A DNA stretch of 64,000 bases from Chryseobacterium jejuense (GTDB taxonomy: Bacteria > Bacteroidota > Bacteroidia > Flavobacteriales > Weeksellaceae). The stretch is taken from the NCBI RefSeq assembly GCF_017877355.1, contig NZ_JAGIPR010000011.1, positions 95,444 through 159,443 on the forward strand, in the 5' to 3' direction. Positions 53,848 to 61,912 of the stretch are shown piece by piece. The notes under the pieces are model-generated. The model was not told the DNA's origin. It worked only from the letters and a program-made list of their open reading frames with translations, and did no database searches. Each line of letters begins with the position of its first letter. Position 1 is the stretch's first letter. The position numbers and the translations under genes were made by a program.

Positions 53848-54798
53848 CTACTGGTGTACAATCTTTAAAACATCACCGGTTCTATAGAGGGTACCCGATT
53901 CTAGCCCCGCCGCCAGAGCTGCTGCATTGTCTGCATACTCCCGAATTCCATTTCCTGAATTAGTAGAAGAAGTAACTTTATCCTGAAATCTGATTCCCCC
54001 AATAAAACTCGAAAATACCAACTGCTCTGACTTAGTACTGGTCCCATGCCCTCCCAATACAATACTATTATCATGATTTACCGTATTTTGTGTTCCAATA
54101 GCAACAGAACCACCTAAAACCGTTTTACCAATCGTATGATTGCTTCCTATCGCAACAGAAAACTGAGAATTAACCCTATTGGACTGTCCAAGAGCAACGG
54201 TAGCTATATTAGAAGAATAATTTCCGTATCCTGCTGCCAGCGAATAATCTCCACCTGCGCTATTTCCAAAGCCAAATGCTGCCCCGGAATCTCCCTTGGC
54301 TGAATTTCCAGCACTTCCTACCGCAATACTGTTTTTCCCCGGGATTTCATTTCTATCGTATTCTCCTCCTCTGATAGCTCCTTTAACCTGTAAAGAAGCG
54401 ACAAGAATTTCATTAGAAGAACTAAAATCTCCAATCCCTACTTTACCGATTCTATAAATATTTTGTGTGCTCTCAGAGGCTTTTACCATTGTACCTGCTG
54501 CCAACCAAGACTCTAATGCTTCCGTACGAACCCATTTACTTCCATCATTATAATACTCACCTGGAGTTACATCTCCATCAGTTACAGTATTATATACAAC
54601 CATTCCGGCCACATGTCCTGCAAGTGGTGCTGCATTGGTTGTATTTTTTAAAATGACTCTGTTCAGAAGCAATCCTTTATTTTCAGAAGCAAGAGTAAGA
54701 TCAGAACTTGGGTGAGGCTGTGGAGTATTAATACCTACTTGACCGTAGGACATCGCTGCAGAAAATATCATTCCTGTCAATAACTTTTTTTTCATCAT
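53848..54798 (-). CDS. Exported protein with YadA-head-like repeats
   Basis: The start is the ATG at 54798 (MMKKKLLTGM), giving 316 aa; the frame extension to 54834 is not signal-like. A signal peptide ends near SYG, then QVGINTPQPHPSSDLTL follows. Residues about 156-250 hold tandem short repeats with SxAxG/SVAIG steps (NSIAVGSAGNSAKGDS, DYSLAAGYGNYSSN, ATVALGQSNRVNSQ, SVAIGTQNTVNHDN, SIVLG). This pattern is characteristic of the left-handed beta-roll head of YadA-type trimeric adhesins. No YadA membrane anchor is present. It may be a surface adhesin exported another way. Confidence 0.75.
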   Translation of the reverse strand: MMKKKLLTGMIFSAAMSYGQVGINTPQPHPSSDLTLASENKGLLLNRVILKNTTNAAPLAGHVAGMVVYNTVTDGDVTPGEYYNDGSKWVRTEALESWLAAGTMVKASESTQNIYRIGKVGIGDFSSSNEILVASLQVKGAIRGGEYDRNEIPGKNSIAVGSAGNSAKGDSGAAFGFGNSAGGDYSLAAGYGNYSSNIATVALGQSNRVNSQFSVAIGSNHTIGKTVLGGSVAIGTQNTVNHDNSIVLGGHGTSTKSEQLVFSSFIGGIRFQDKVTSSTNSGNGIREYADNAAALAAGLESGTLYRTGDVLKIVHQ

Positions 54799-54966
54799 GT
54801 GTATTTTTAAAATAACTTCAATAAATCTGTACAAGATTTTTATGCTTTAGGATAACAAAATTATATTCAGAAGATATAAATCCCAAATAAAACAGTACTT
54901 AATCTCTACTCACTCCTTATTCCCATTTTACAAAATACTGAAAAACAACAAATTAAAAATAATATT

Positions 54967-56457
54967 TTACAAACTAATCAAAAATTCATTTAAATCTTTT
55001 TGTGAGTCTTGCATGTTAATTTTTTTCCTAATCCGAAACTTTCGATTCTCAATAGTACGTATTGAGGTATGTGTGTAGGATGCAATTTCCTTGGTTGAAA
55101 AATGGAGATGCAACATAGCACAACATTTAAGATCATCAATAGTAAGCTCTGAACTTAAAGAATATAGTTTCTCAAAAAAATCCGGATAGATTTCCTTATA
55201 CCTTTTAAGAAAAACAGGATTGTCTTCCACTGCATATTGGATAATATCATCTAATGTATTATGTTTTTTTAACTGGCTTTGCAATTGTTGAATACTTTCC
55301 TGTTTTTCTTTAATGGTTTTTTGCTGAGCTTCTACGCTCAACTTCTGTCTCTTGAATCTGGTATAATATATATAATAAACAACCGAAAGAAAAATAATAG
55401 CAATAAAAGAAATAAGTGCTGTAGTTTTGAAAAAGTTAGTTTTTCTCTCTTGTTTTTTTTGGTTTTCATTTATAATATTTTTTACAGATGTTTGAAGTGC
55501 TTCTTTTTTCTTATAAGACTGCTGGTCAACTATGTTAGTGTACTCTTTATCAATATTCTCATTTTTCTCCGAATTCCCTTCCAAACGGTAAGCTTCCTTT
55601 AATTGTCTTAAAAAATTACTTTTATCCTCTGGTAAATTTAATTTTTTAGACAAATAAAGCCCTTTATATAAATAATAGATAGCACTATCTGATTGTCTAG
55701 TACCTATATAAAGATTTCCAGCCCTATCATACAGAACCATATCACTATAATCAGATTCACCTATATAGTTTTTTAACAGTTGCCTATTCACCTTTTTGGC
55801 TTCTTCATACATTTTATTGGCTACATAATCTGCAGTGATATTAATAAGTGCATTCCGGATGTACTGTCTATTATTAAGCTTTTTGGCAAGCAGCAGAGTC
55901 TTTTTATCTAATTCTAGCATTTCAAGTTTATATTTTTCAAAATCACATTCATTCAGAATCTGATTATAGTAAATACTTACTTTATACTGAGCTGCTATAT
56001 AATCAGGGCTGTTATTACTCTCTGCTAATGTCATAGCTTTTTTCCCCATCATTATTGCTTCTTCTTTTAGCCCTACTTTAGAATACTGCATTCCAACAAT
56101 TCCCATGGCAATAGATTCAATGTCCATATAATGGTTAGACCTTGCTTCTTCCATCGCTTTTTTTCCATATTCTAAGGCTTTGGGATAATCTGAAATATTA
56201 TAATATATTAATGCTTTTATAGCTTCACAATTGTTTGCAAAATATAAATCTTCTACTTTTAATGCTCGATTTTGTAAATCCTGAAGTTTCATTAAAGCTT
56301 CATTTGGATTATCCAGACCATTAACAAGGATTTTATCTCGTTCTTTTTCCAATAACACCCTTGAAGATCCTTTCTCTTGAGCCTGGATGTTTCCAAAATG
56401 AAAACATAAAAGCACAATAAAGAAAGTTCTGATATGAAAATCAATTGTTTTTATCAT
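54967..56457 (-). CDS. TPR-containing membrane-bound HTH regulator
   Basis: This 496-aa protein has a signal/TM start (FFIVLLCFHFGNIQA). A TPR-type helical array follows (about 30-310, with DYPKALEYGKKAMEEA, KLEMLELDKKTLL, YDRAGNLYIGTRQSDSAIYY). A TM helix at about 345-365, a coiled coil and a C-terminal LuxR-like HTH (DDLKCCAMLHLHFSTKEIAS, TSIRTIENRKFRIRKKINM) complete it. This layout is common in flavobacteria as a one-component sensor: periplasmic TPR, TM, cytoplasmic HTH. It may regulate the adjacent surface-protein genes at 53043 and 53848, since all lie on one strand and share the block. Confidence 0.78.
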   Translation of the reverse strand: MIKTIDFHIRTFFIVLLCFHFGNIQAQEKGSSRVLLEKERDKILVNGLDNPNEALMKLQDLQNRALKVEDLYFANNCEAIKALIYYNISDYPKALEYGKKAMEEARSNHYMDIESIAMGIVGMQYSKVGLKEEAIMMGKKAMTLAESNNSPDYIAAQYKVSIYYNQILNECDFEKYKLEMLELDKKTLLLAKKLNNRQYIRNALINITADYVANKMYEEAKKVNRQLLKNYIGESDYSDMVLYDRAGNLYIGTRQSDSAIYYLYKGLYLSKKLNLPEDKSNFLRQLKEAYRLEGNSEKNENIDKEYTNIVDQQSYKKKEALQTSVKNIINENQKKQERKTNFFKTTALISFIAIIFLSVVYYIYYTRFKRQKLSVEAQQKTIKEKQESIQQLQSQLKKHNTLDDIIQYAVEDNPVFLKRYKEIYPDFFEKLYSLSSELTIDDLKCCAMLHLHFSTKEIASYTHTSIRTIENRKFRIRKKINMQDSQKDLNEFLISL

Positions 56458-56614
56458 TTGTCTTACTATTTTTTATAAATTATTTTTCGTACTATAAATT
56501 AGTAAAGTTAAAGACTTATAAACAATTTTCATACTAAGAAGACTTCGAAAAATAAAATAAAGATGAAAATAAGATTCAATATTGAGTACAACTTATGAAA
56601 TTTCATGAAAAATA

Positions 56615-56645
56615 AAAACCGCTATTCTGTTGAAAAGCGGTTTAT
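56615..56645 (-). terminator. Rho-independent terminator of ferritin gene
   Basis: The stem aaaccgct/agcggttt (12-nt loop) has a T tract on the minus strand, 23 bp past the ferritin stop. Confidence 0.72.
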
Positions 56646-56667
56646 ATTTTTTGAAAACATTTGATTC

Positions 56668-57177
56668 TTAAACAGCCGGATTAGGAGTAAACACTCTTTG
56701 TGCTAATTCCTGATCGAAAAGATATAATGCAGATGGGTTATCACAAACCATCTTAATCTTTGTTACATATTGCGAAGCACTTGCTTCCTCTTCTACCTGT
56801 TCGTTGATAAACCATTGTAGGAAAGATGTTGTTGCAAAATCACCTTCTTCGTTAGCATTCTTTACAATATTGAAAATACTCTTAGTTACAATTTTCTCAT
56901 GTGCCAATGCCTTCTCGAAAATATCTGTTGCATTATCGAACTCATGTGGAGGTTTTGCAATTTCTCCAATGATAATTTCTCCTCCTACATCATTTAAATA
57001 ATCAAACATTTTATCCGCATGCATCAACTCTTCCTTGCTTTGCACTCTGAAATAGTTGGCAATTCCATCTAAATCTTTTCCTGAAAACCAGGCAGACATT
57101 GAAAGATAGTATTGAGCAGCATATTGTTCGTGGGCAATTTGTTCGTTAATTAATTTTGCAATTTTTTCGCTAACCAT
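56668..57177 (-). CDS. ftnA: Ferritin (FtnA-type)
   Basis: The start is the ATG at 57177, giving 169 aa (MVSEKIAKLINEQIAHEQYA); the frame extension to 57225 overlaps the promoter. The four-helix ferroxidase site shows as EQIAHEQYAAQYYLSM, the E-x-x-H of KEELMHADKMFDYL and the EQVEEEASASQY segment. It stores iron as a ferric mineral in a 24-subunit shell in the cytoplasm. It is monocistronic with its own promoter and terminator. No haem-binding Met typical of bacterioferritin is evident, so ftn is the better call. Confidence 0.93.
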   Translation of the reverse strand: MVSEKIAKLINEQIAHEQYAAQYYLSMSAWFSGKDLDGIANYFRVQSKEELMHADKMFDYLNDVGGEIIIGEIAKPPHEFDNATDIFEKALAHEKIVTKSIFNIVKNANEEGDFATTSFLQWFINEQVEEEASASQYVTKIKMVCDNPSALYLFDQELAQRVFTPNPAV

Positions 57178-57195
57178 AAGTATTAAATTTATATT

Positions 57196-57226
57196 CAAAA
57201 ATAGGGAATAAAAGCCCGAAATCAAA
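57196..57226 (-). promoter_or_regulatory. Consensus promoter of ferritin gene
   Basis: On the minus strand, TTTG (57223-57226) and TATTTTTG (57196-57203, an exact -7 match) are 19 bp apart. The transcript start would be near 57190, just before the ATG at 57177. This confirms that start. No Fur-box-like element was assessed. Confidence 0.75.
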
Positions 57227-57247
57227 AGTTTTACAGAAAATTAATAC

Positions 57248-57275
57248 AAAAAGGATGGAAAAAATCCCATCCTTT
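57248..57275 (-). terminator. Rho-independent terminator of the Spy-like gene
   Basis: The stem aaaggatgg/ccatccttt has a T tract on the minus strand and lies 30 bp past the stop. Confidence 0.78.
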
Positions 57276-57304
57276 ACACATTAAAAAATCAAAATTACAA
57301 ATTG

Positions 57305-57751
57305 TTATTTTACTTCAGGAGCGGCTGTATTCATCGGCTTTTTCATCATTCTTCGATCCTTCATAGCCATTCTTTTCTTTTCCATTTTAACTTTTCTGTC
57401 AGCCTGCCATTTATCATATTGCTCAGGAGTAAGGATTTTCTTCATATCAGCATCCATTTGTGCTCTTTTGGTCTTCATTTCCTCCATTTTAGCTTGTCTC
57501 ACTTCTTTATTCTTTGCAAATTCAGCTTTCATTTCGGCTTTTCTTGTTTCGTGTAATGCCTTTACCTGTGCTACCTGTGAAGCATTAAGGTTAAGATCTT
57601 TCTGCATCTGTGCAAGATGTTCCTGTTCTTTTTGTTGCATTTTCTGATGCATTTCTGCTCTTCTTGCTTCCTTGTCCTGTGGAGTTGTCTGTTGTGCCAT
57701 TGCAAAACTTCCCATTCCGATAAATGCTATTGCTAAAACTAATTTTTTCAT
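57305..57751 (-). CDS. Small exported helical, Met/Lys-rich protein (Spy/LTxxQ-like)
   Basis: This 148-aa protein has a signal peptide (VLAIAFIGMGSFAMA) and a highly charged helical mature region. It includes a LNASQVAQVKALHETRK block and a final LTPEQYDKWQADRKVKM. The LTPEQ pattern is like the LTxxQ of Spy/CpxP-type periplasmic chaperones, but the sequence is highly Met/Lys/Glu-rich and low-complexity, so the family is uncertain. The role may be periplasmic stress. It stands alone with its own terminator. Confidence 0.7.
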   Translation of the reverse strand: MKKLVLAIAFIGMGSFAMAQQTTPQDKEARRAEMHQKMQQKEQEHLAQMQKDLNLNASQVAQVKALHETRKAEMKAEFAKNKEVRQAKMEEMKTKRAQMDADMKKILTPEQYDKWQADRKVKMEKKRMAMKDRRMMKKPMNTAAPEVK

Positions 57752-57870
57752 CTTTTTAAAATTTAATTAATTGTTATTATACCTTTTTGATTCAGTATTA
57801 AACCATAAGTTAAATTAGCATATTCATAAATAATGTTAATTTTTAATAAAAATAAATTAATAAAATACAA

Positions 57871-57902
57871 AAAAAAGGACAGATTATAAAAACCTGTCCT
57901 TC
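57871..57902 (-). terminator. Terminator of the Gly/Asn/Arg repeat gene
   Basis: The 8-bp stem aaggacag/ctgtcctt has a T run on the minus strand, 28 bp past the stop. Confidence 0.7.
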
Positions 57903-57929
57903 ACACCACTTAAATATAATATATGAAAA

Positions 57930-58982
57930 TTAATTCCTTACCAAGCTTCCTCTAAAGCCTCCATTGTTACCACGACTTGGTGAAGAATTTTCAGATCTTT
58001 GTTGTCTGAAACCACCACTATTGCCTCTGAATCCACCATTACTTTCTCTTGATGGAGCAGGAGCCGCTTCCCGTCTCACTTCATTATTACCTCTAAATCC
58101 GCCGTTATTATTTCTGAAACCACCGTTATCTGAGTTTCCGCGGGATCCATTATTATCAGAGTTTCCTCTAAAACCTCCGGAATTATCATTTCTGAAACCT
58201 CCATTATCTGGATTACCTCTAAATCCACTGTTATCAGAGTTTCCTCTAAAACCGCCAGAATTATTACTTCTAAAACCTCCGTTATCTGAATTCCCTCTAA
58301 AACCACTGTTGTCAGAGCTTCCTCTAAAACCACCGGAGCTATTGCTTCTAAAGCCATTATCTGGTCTGCTGCTGCCTCTTACAATATCAAAAGTAGGGTT
58401 ATCAGCTCTTCTGAACCTTGAACGGTCTACTCTGTAAATATTGATATTGATATTTCTATATCTTGGCATTACAGTATATCTTGGAGCATAATATGTTCTT
58501 CTGTAGTTTTGGAAGTATACAACAGGACTCGCTCCTCTATAATAATTATTCTGAAAAACTACAAAAACCCTTGGTCCCATAATTCTTTCCAACGCATAGA
58601 ACCTATCGTAATACCATCTGTCCGGATTATATCTGTAAAAATTATCCCATGCTGAAAAACTAGCGTACAGGTTATTCAGTCTCATGATCTGATCTACCTG
58701 CCAACGGCTTAATCTATTTTGTATAAAGAACCCGTTCCAATCAATATTAATAACACTGTTTCTGTAATCATTATAATAGCTTTGGTAATAATCACCTGGA
58801 TAGTAGTCCTGAGGATAGTTATAATAATAATCATCAGGGAAATAATTTCTGTCATCCTCGTCGCCATAATAGCCTGCTCCATTCTGATAATAACCATCAT
58901 CACCCCAACCATTATTCGGATACTGCTGAGCAGACGTTAAAACGCCAAACCCAAAAGCTAATCCCAAAAATATTTTTTTCAT
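57930..58982 (-). CDS. Exported protein with a Gly/Asn/Arg-rich tandem-repeat C-terminus
   Basis: This 350-aa protein has a signal peptide (FLGLAFGFGVLTSA), a Tyr/Asp-rich N-terminal stretch (about 20-75), a moderately conserved middle (WNGFFIQNRLSRWQVDQIM, about 82-200) and a repetitive C-terminus. From about residue 209 to 345 it is made of variants of GFRGNSDNG with SGG and NNN insertions, with very few acidic residues apart from Asp and regularly spaced Arg. The repeat is likely disordered or RGG-like. The function is unknown. It may bind nucleic acid or polysaccharide, but that is only inference. Confidence 0.7.
   Translation of the reverse strand: MKKIFLGLAFGFGVLTSAQQYPNNGWGDDGYYQNGAGYYGDEDDRNYFPDDYYYNYPQDYYPGDYYQSYYNDYRNSVINIDWNGFFIQNRLSRWQVDQIMRLNNLYASFSAWDNFYRYNPDRWYYDRFYALERIMGPRVFVVFQNNYYRGASPVVYFQNYRRTYYAPRYTVMPRYRNININIYRVDRSRFRRADNPTFDIVRGSSRPDNGFRSNSSGGFRGSSDNSGFRGNSDNGGFRSNNSGGFRGNSDNSGFRGNPDNGGFRNDNSGGFRGNSDNNGSRGNSDNGGFRNNNGGFRGNNEVRREAAPAPSRESNGGFRGNSGGFRQQRSENSSPSRGNNGGFRGSLVRN
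58106..58354 (-). repeat. Imperfect tandem repeats inside the Gly/Asn/Arg-rich gene
   Basis: The segment holds several units of about 27-33 bp encoding variants of GFRGNSDNG. The units are not identical. Their shared core on the minus strand is TTTAGAGGAAACTC. Confidence 0.6.
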
Positions 58983-59050
58983 CTCTATAGTCGTTAATTG
59001 GTTAATATATAGCAGAATATCTCAATTCTATCTTTTTGATACAAATAAAA

Positions 59051-59084
59051 AAAAGAAGTTAAATCTTTAGATCAAACTTCTTTT
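59051..59084 (-). terminator. Terminator of the 4-alpha-glucanotransferase gene
   Basis: The stem aaaagaagtt/aacttctttt has a T tract on the minus strand and lies 38 bp past the stop. Confidence 0.65.
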
Positions 59085-59121
59085 AAAATATTTTTAATTA
59101 ACTGATATTCAGGTGTTAAAT

Positions 59122-61773
59122 TTACATTCTACCACTATCTTTTATCCAGTGAGCAATTTTTTCATTGAAAAAATCCTGGTTTTTAAGATCTTCCAGCTTT
59201 ATGTGCATTCTATAGCGCCAATAATGTGGGAAAACAGCAGGATTATTAATTCTTTCATTATCCATTTTAGGATTGGTAAGTTTGGCATCTGTAGCCAGAA
59301 ATTCCTGAATTGGGAAAATAGCCAGCATAGATTCATTATATAAATGCTGTTTCATAATGATCTCCGCCAGATCAGGAGTCAATTCTACAGGAGCTTTTCC
59401 ATATTGAACCAATTGCTGGTTGAAATATCTCTGTGTTAAAGCAGAATCTTCTTTCCACCATTGTCTCAGGGTTGAGCTGTCATGTGAAGAAGCAGTAACC
59501 ACATTCATATAGCTGGCATGCCTTGGATCATAGAATGGGATATTTTCTGCAGGCATACGTTGAACTTTCAGAGCAATAATCGCCAGTTCATCCATTACTA
59601 CCGGTACGCAGGCAGGAACCATACCCAGATCTTCTCCACAAATCAGCATTTTCGTAGCATTCAGAATCATCGGAAGTTTTTCCATTGCTTTTTCATACCA
59701 CAAATGATCCTGTCTTCTGAAGAAATAATCGTGGTACAGATCATAAATACTTTTCTGTTCAGATTCCGGTAAATATTGATAAGATTCTGTATTATAAACA
59801 TTGAACCTTGGGTGGTAAACCGTTTCTCCGTTTCTTTCTTCCGGTAAAAACAAAACATTGGCACAAAGGGAAATCAATTTTTCCTCAAGCGGGCCATATG
59901 GATTTTTCTTGAAGAAATCTACCAGTTTTCTTTGGGTATCAAATTCTTCTTTAAAAGAATAGCTTCCGTCTTCCTTACGGTCCATAAATACAAGAACCTT
60001 TCCACTATCTGTAGCAAAATGTTTCCATAAGATTTCATTGTTAATGAATGGCTTACAATATCTATCAAATTTAAACGGAATCTGCCAGGCCTTAAATTCA
60101 TCCAAAACAATAGGAACAGCAGGATAAAAATATCCTAAAATACCTTGTACGGCAGAGATAGGCATTCTCCATATTCTAAAGAAGCCTAAAATATGATCGA
60201 TTCTCATAGCATCAAAATACTGTTCTAATGCTTTGAATCTGTTTTTCCACCATCTGTAATCATCTGCTTTCATGGCTTCCCAGTTATACGTAGGGAATTC
60301 CCAGTTTTGACCAAGCTCTGTAAACTGATCCGGTGGTGCTCCAGCCTGGAAATCCATACCGAAGAGTTCCGGTTCAGTCCAAGCTTCAACAGAATATCTG
60401 TAGATTCCAATAGGTAAGTCTCCTTTTAAAGAAACTCCAAGATTGTGGGTATAATCTACGGCATCCTTCAACTGAACATGAAGCTGATATTGTACCCAGG
60501 CATGAAGCATTGAAAGTTCATAATCTTTACTTTTGGTTGTAAAAAACTGTGAGATCTTTCCTGCGATATATTTTTTATGAGTTTTCCACTCATTGAAATT
60601 AGGCGTTTTGTATTTATCCCTTAAAACACAGAATGCAGAATAAGAAACCAGCCAGTATTCATTATCCTTAATGAACTTTTTGAAGTTTCTGTCCTTATAG
60701 ATTTTATCTTTTTCTGCATGGAAAACAGCTTTCAGGTATTTCCATTTCCCTTCAATCATTTTTTCATAATCGATAAGGTCAAGAGCATTCAAAACCTCTT
60801 TATCAGCCTTATATTCTTTAACTAATTCTTTCGGTAAAGGGAAGTCAAGTTTTTCTAATGAAATATATTGAGGATGTAAAGCATAAACAGATACTGCTGC
60901 GTATGGATAAGAATCTGTCCACGAATAATTTGCTGTGGTATCATTAATAGGAAGAATCTGGATGATTCCAAGGTTTGTTTCCTTTGTCCAGTCTGCCAGT
61001 TTTTTGATGTCAGAAAATTCCCCCACTCCAAAACCGTCTTCGCTTCTTAAAGAAAATACAGGAACGGCAACCCCGGCATCATGATACATCTGATATCCTT
61101 TAAATCTGAAATAATGGTTAGAAACAATCTGTAAAACATCCGGCAACGGATTAGCAACTGTAAATCTGTTTTCACCGGTTTCTACATCTATTACTCTCTT
61201 CTCCTTAGTATCGTAAATACAATATTTAAATTCAATATATTGATCTTCAGGAATTTCTACAGATACCTCCCAAAGACCGAAATCAGTCTGATACAAAGGA
61301 ACTACTCTATTATAATCCCAGTTTCCTAAAGATGCCGTATTTCCAAACAATACAATTCTCCAATCCTTATTATAAATATGAGCTTCCAGTCTGAATAAAT
61401 GAGTATGTTTTTTTAATATTGTTGATTTCTCCGGACTAAAGTCATGTAATTTGTTGTAAAGAATTTTATTATTTAAATAATTCTCAGGAAAGTTTTTGTT
61501 ATTCCATTCATCAAAAATGATAAATTCCTTATAGTTATGTGGGAAATTAAGATGATGCTGAACAAACTCGTCTCTTAAAACGTTTCCTTTTTCATTAACA
61601 ACTCTGTATTGATAGGAAATAGATCTGGAAAAATAATCCACTTCACATTTCCACAAACCATTCTCTGCACAAAACATCGTATGGATATGAGCTGCAGTAC
61701 CTTCTTCACGAATCACCAACTGCAGATTTTCTCCGGATTTTACAATATATCCTACATTAAAGTATAGCTTCAT
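59122..61773 (-). CDS. malQ: 4-alpha-glucanotransferase (DPE2-like, GH77 with two N-terminal starch-binding domains)
   Basis: This 883-aa protein has two CBM20-like domains (about 1-95 and 110-205; FGNTASLGNWDYNRVVPLYQ marks the second) followed by a GH77 catalytic domain. Active-site elements are visible: RIDHILGFFRIW near 524 (Asp nucleophile), CGEDLGMVP near 711 (Glu acid/base) and SSHDSSTLRQWW near 766. The architecture matches plant cytosolic DPE2 and bacterial relatives. It moves glucosyl or maltosyl units between alpha-glucans in maltose and glycogen use, in the cytoplasm. No signal is present. No glycogen or maltose gene is adjacent. Confidence 0.9.
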   Translation of the reverse strand: MKLYFNVGYIVKSGENLQLVIREEGTAAHIHTMFCAENGLWKCEVDYFSRSISYQYRVVNEKGNVLRDEFVQHHLNFPHNYKEFIIFDEWNNKNFPENYLNNKILYNKLHDFSPEKSTILKKHTHLFRLEAHIYNKDWRIVLFGNTASLGNWDYNRVVPLYQTDFGLWEVSVEIPEDQYIEFKYCIYDTKEKRVIDVETGENRFTVANPLPDVLQIVSNHYFRFKGYQMYHDAGVAVPVFSLRSEDGFGVGEFSDIKKLADWTKETNLGIIQILPINDTTANYSWTDSYPYAAVSVYALHPQYISLEKLDFPLPKELVKEYKADKEVLNALDLIDYEKMIEGKWKYLKAVFHAEKDKIYKDRNFKKFIKDNEYWLVSYSAFCVLRDKYKTPNFNEWKTHKKYIAGKISQFFTTKSKDYELSMLHAWVQYQLHVQLKDAVDYTHNLGVSLKGDLPIGIYRYSVEAWTEPELFGMDFQAGAPPDQFTELGQNWEFPTYNWEAMKADDYRWWKNRFKALEQYFDAMRIDHILGFFRIWRMPISAVQGILGYFYPAVPIVLDEFKAWQIPFKFDRYCKPFINNEILWKHFATDSGKVLVFMDRKEDGSYSFKEEFDTQRKLVDFFKKNPYGPLEEKLISLCANVLFLPEERNGETVYHPRFNVYNTESYQYLPESEQKSIYDLYHDYFFRRQDHLWYEKAMEKLPMILNATKMLICGEDLGMVPACVPVVMDELAIIALKVQRMPAENIPFYDPRHASYMNVVTASSHDSSTLRQWWKEDSALTQRYFNQQLVQYGKAPVELTPDLAEIIMKQHLYNESMLAIFPIQEFLATDAKLTNPKMDNERINNPAVFPHYWRYRMHIKLEDLKNQDFFNEKIAHWIKDSGRM

Positions 61774-61845
61774 CTATATTTTTTTATAAAAGTACATTTT
61801 AATATCGAAAAATAAAACTTGTTGAATATCAAATAATCATTAAAA

Positions 61846-61876
61846 AACCTTCTCAATCAGATTGAAAAGGCTTTTA
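61846..61876 (-). terminator. Terminator of the T9SS cargo gene
   Basis: An imperfect hairpin aaaccttctcaat/attgaaaaggctt has a T tract on the minus strand and lies 37 bp past the stop. Confidence 0.68.
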
Positions 61877-61912
61877 TGATAACTCTAATTTTATAGATCT
61901 CTTTTTAGCCGA

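Noticed and set aside
57964..58437. Antisense Pro/Leu-rich reading frame across the Gly/Asn/Arg repeats
   Set aside because: It is a mirror of the repeat gene: the proline/leucine pattern arises from the complementary strand of the GFRGNSDN codons.
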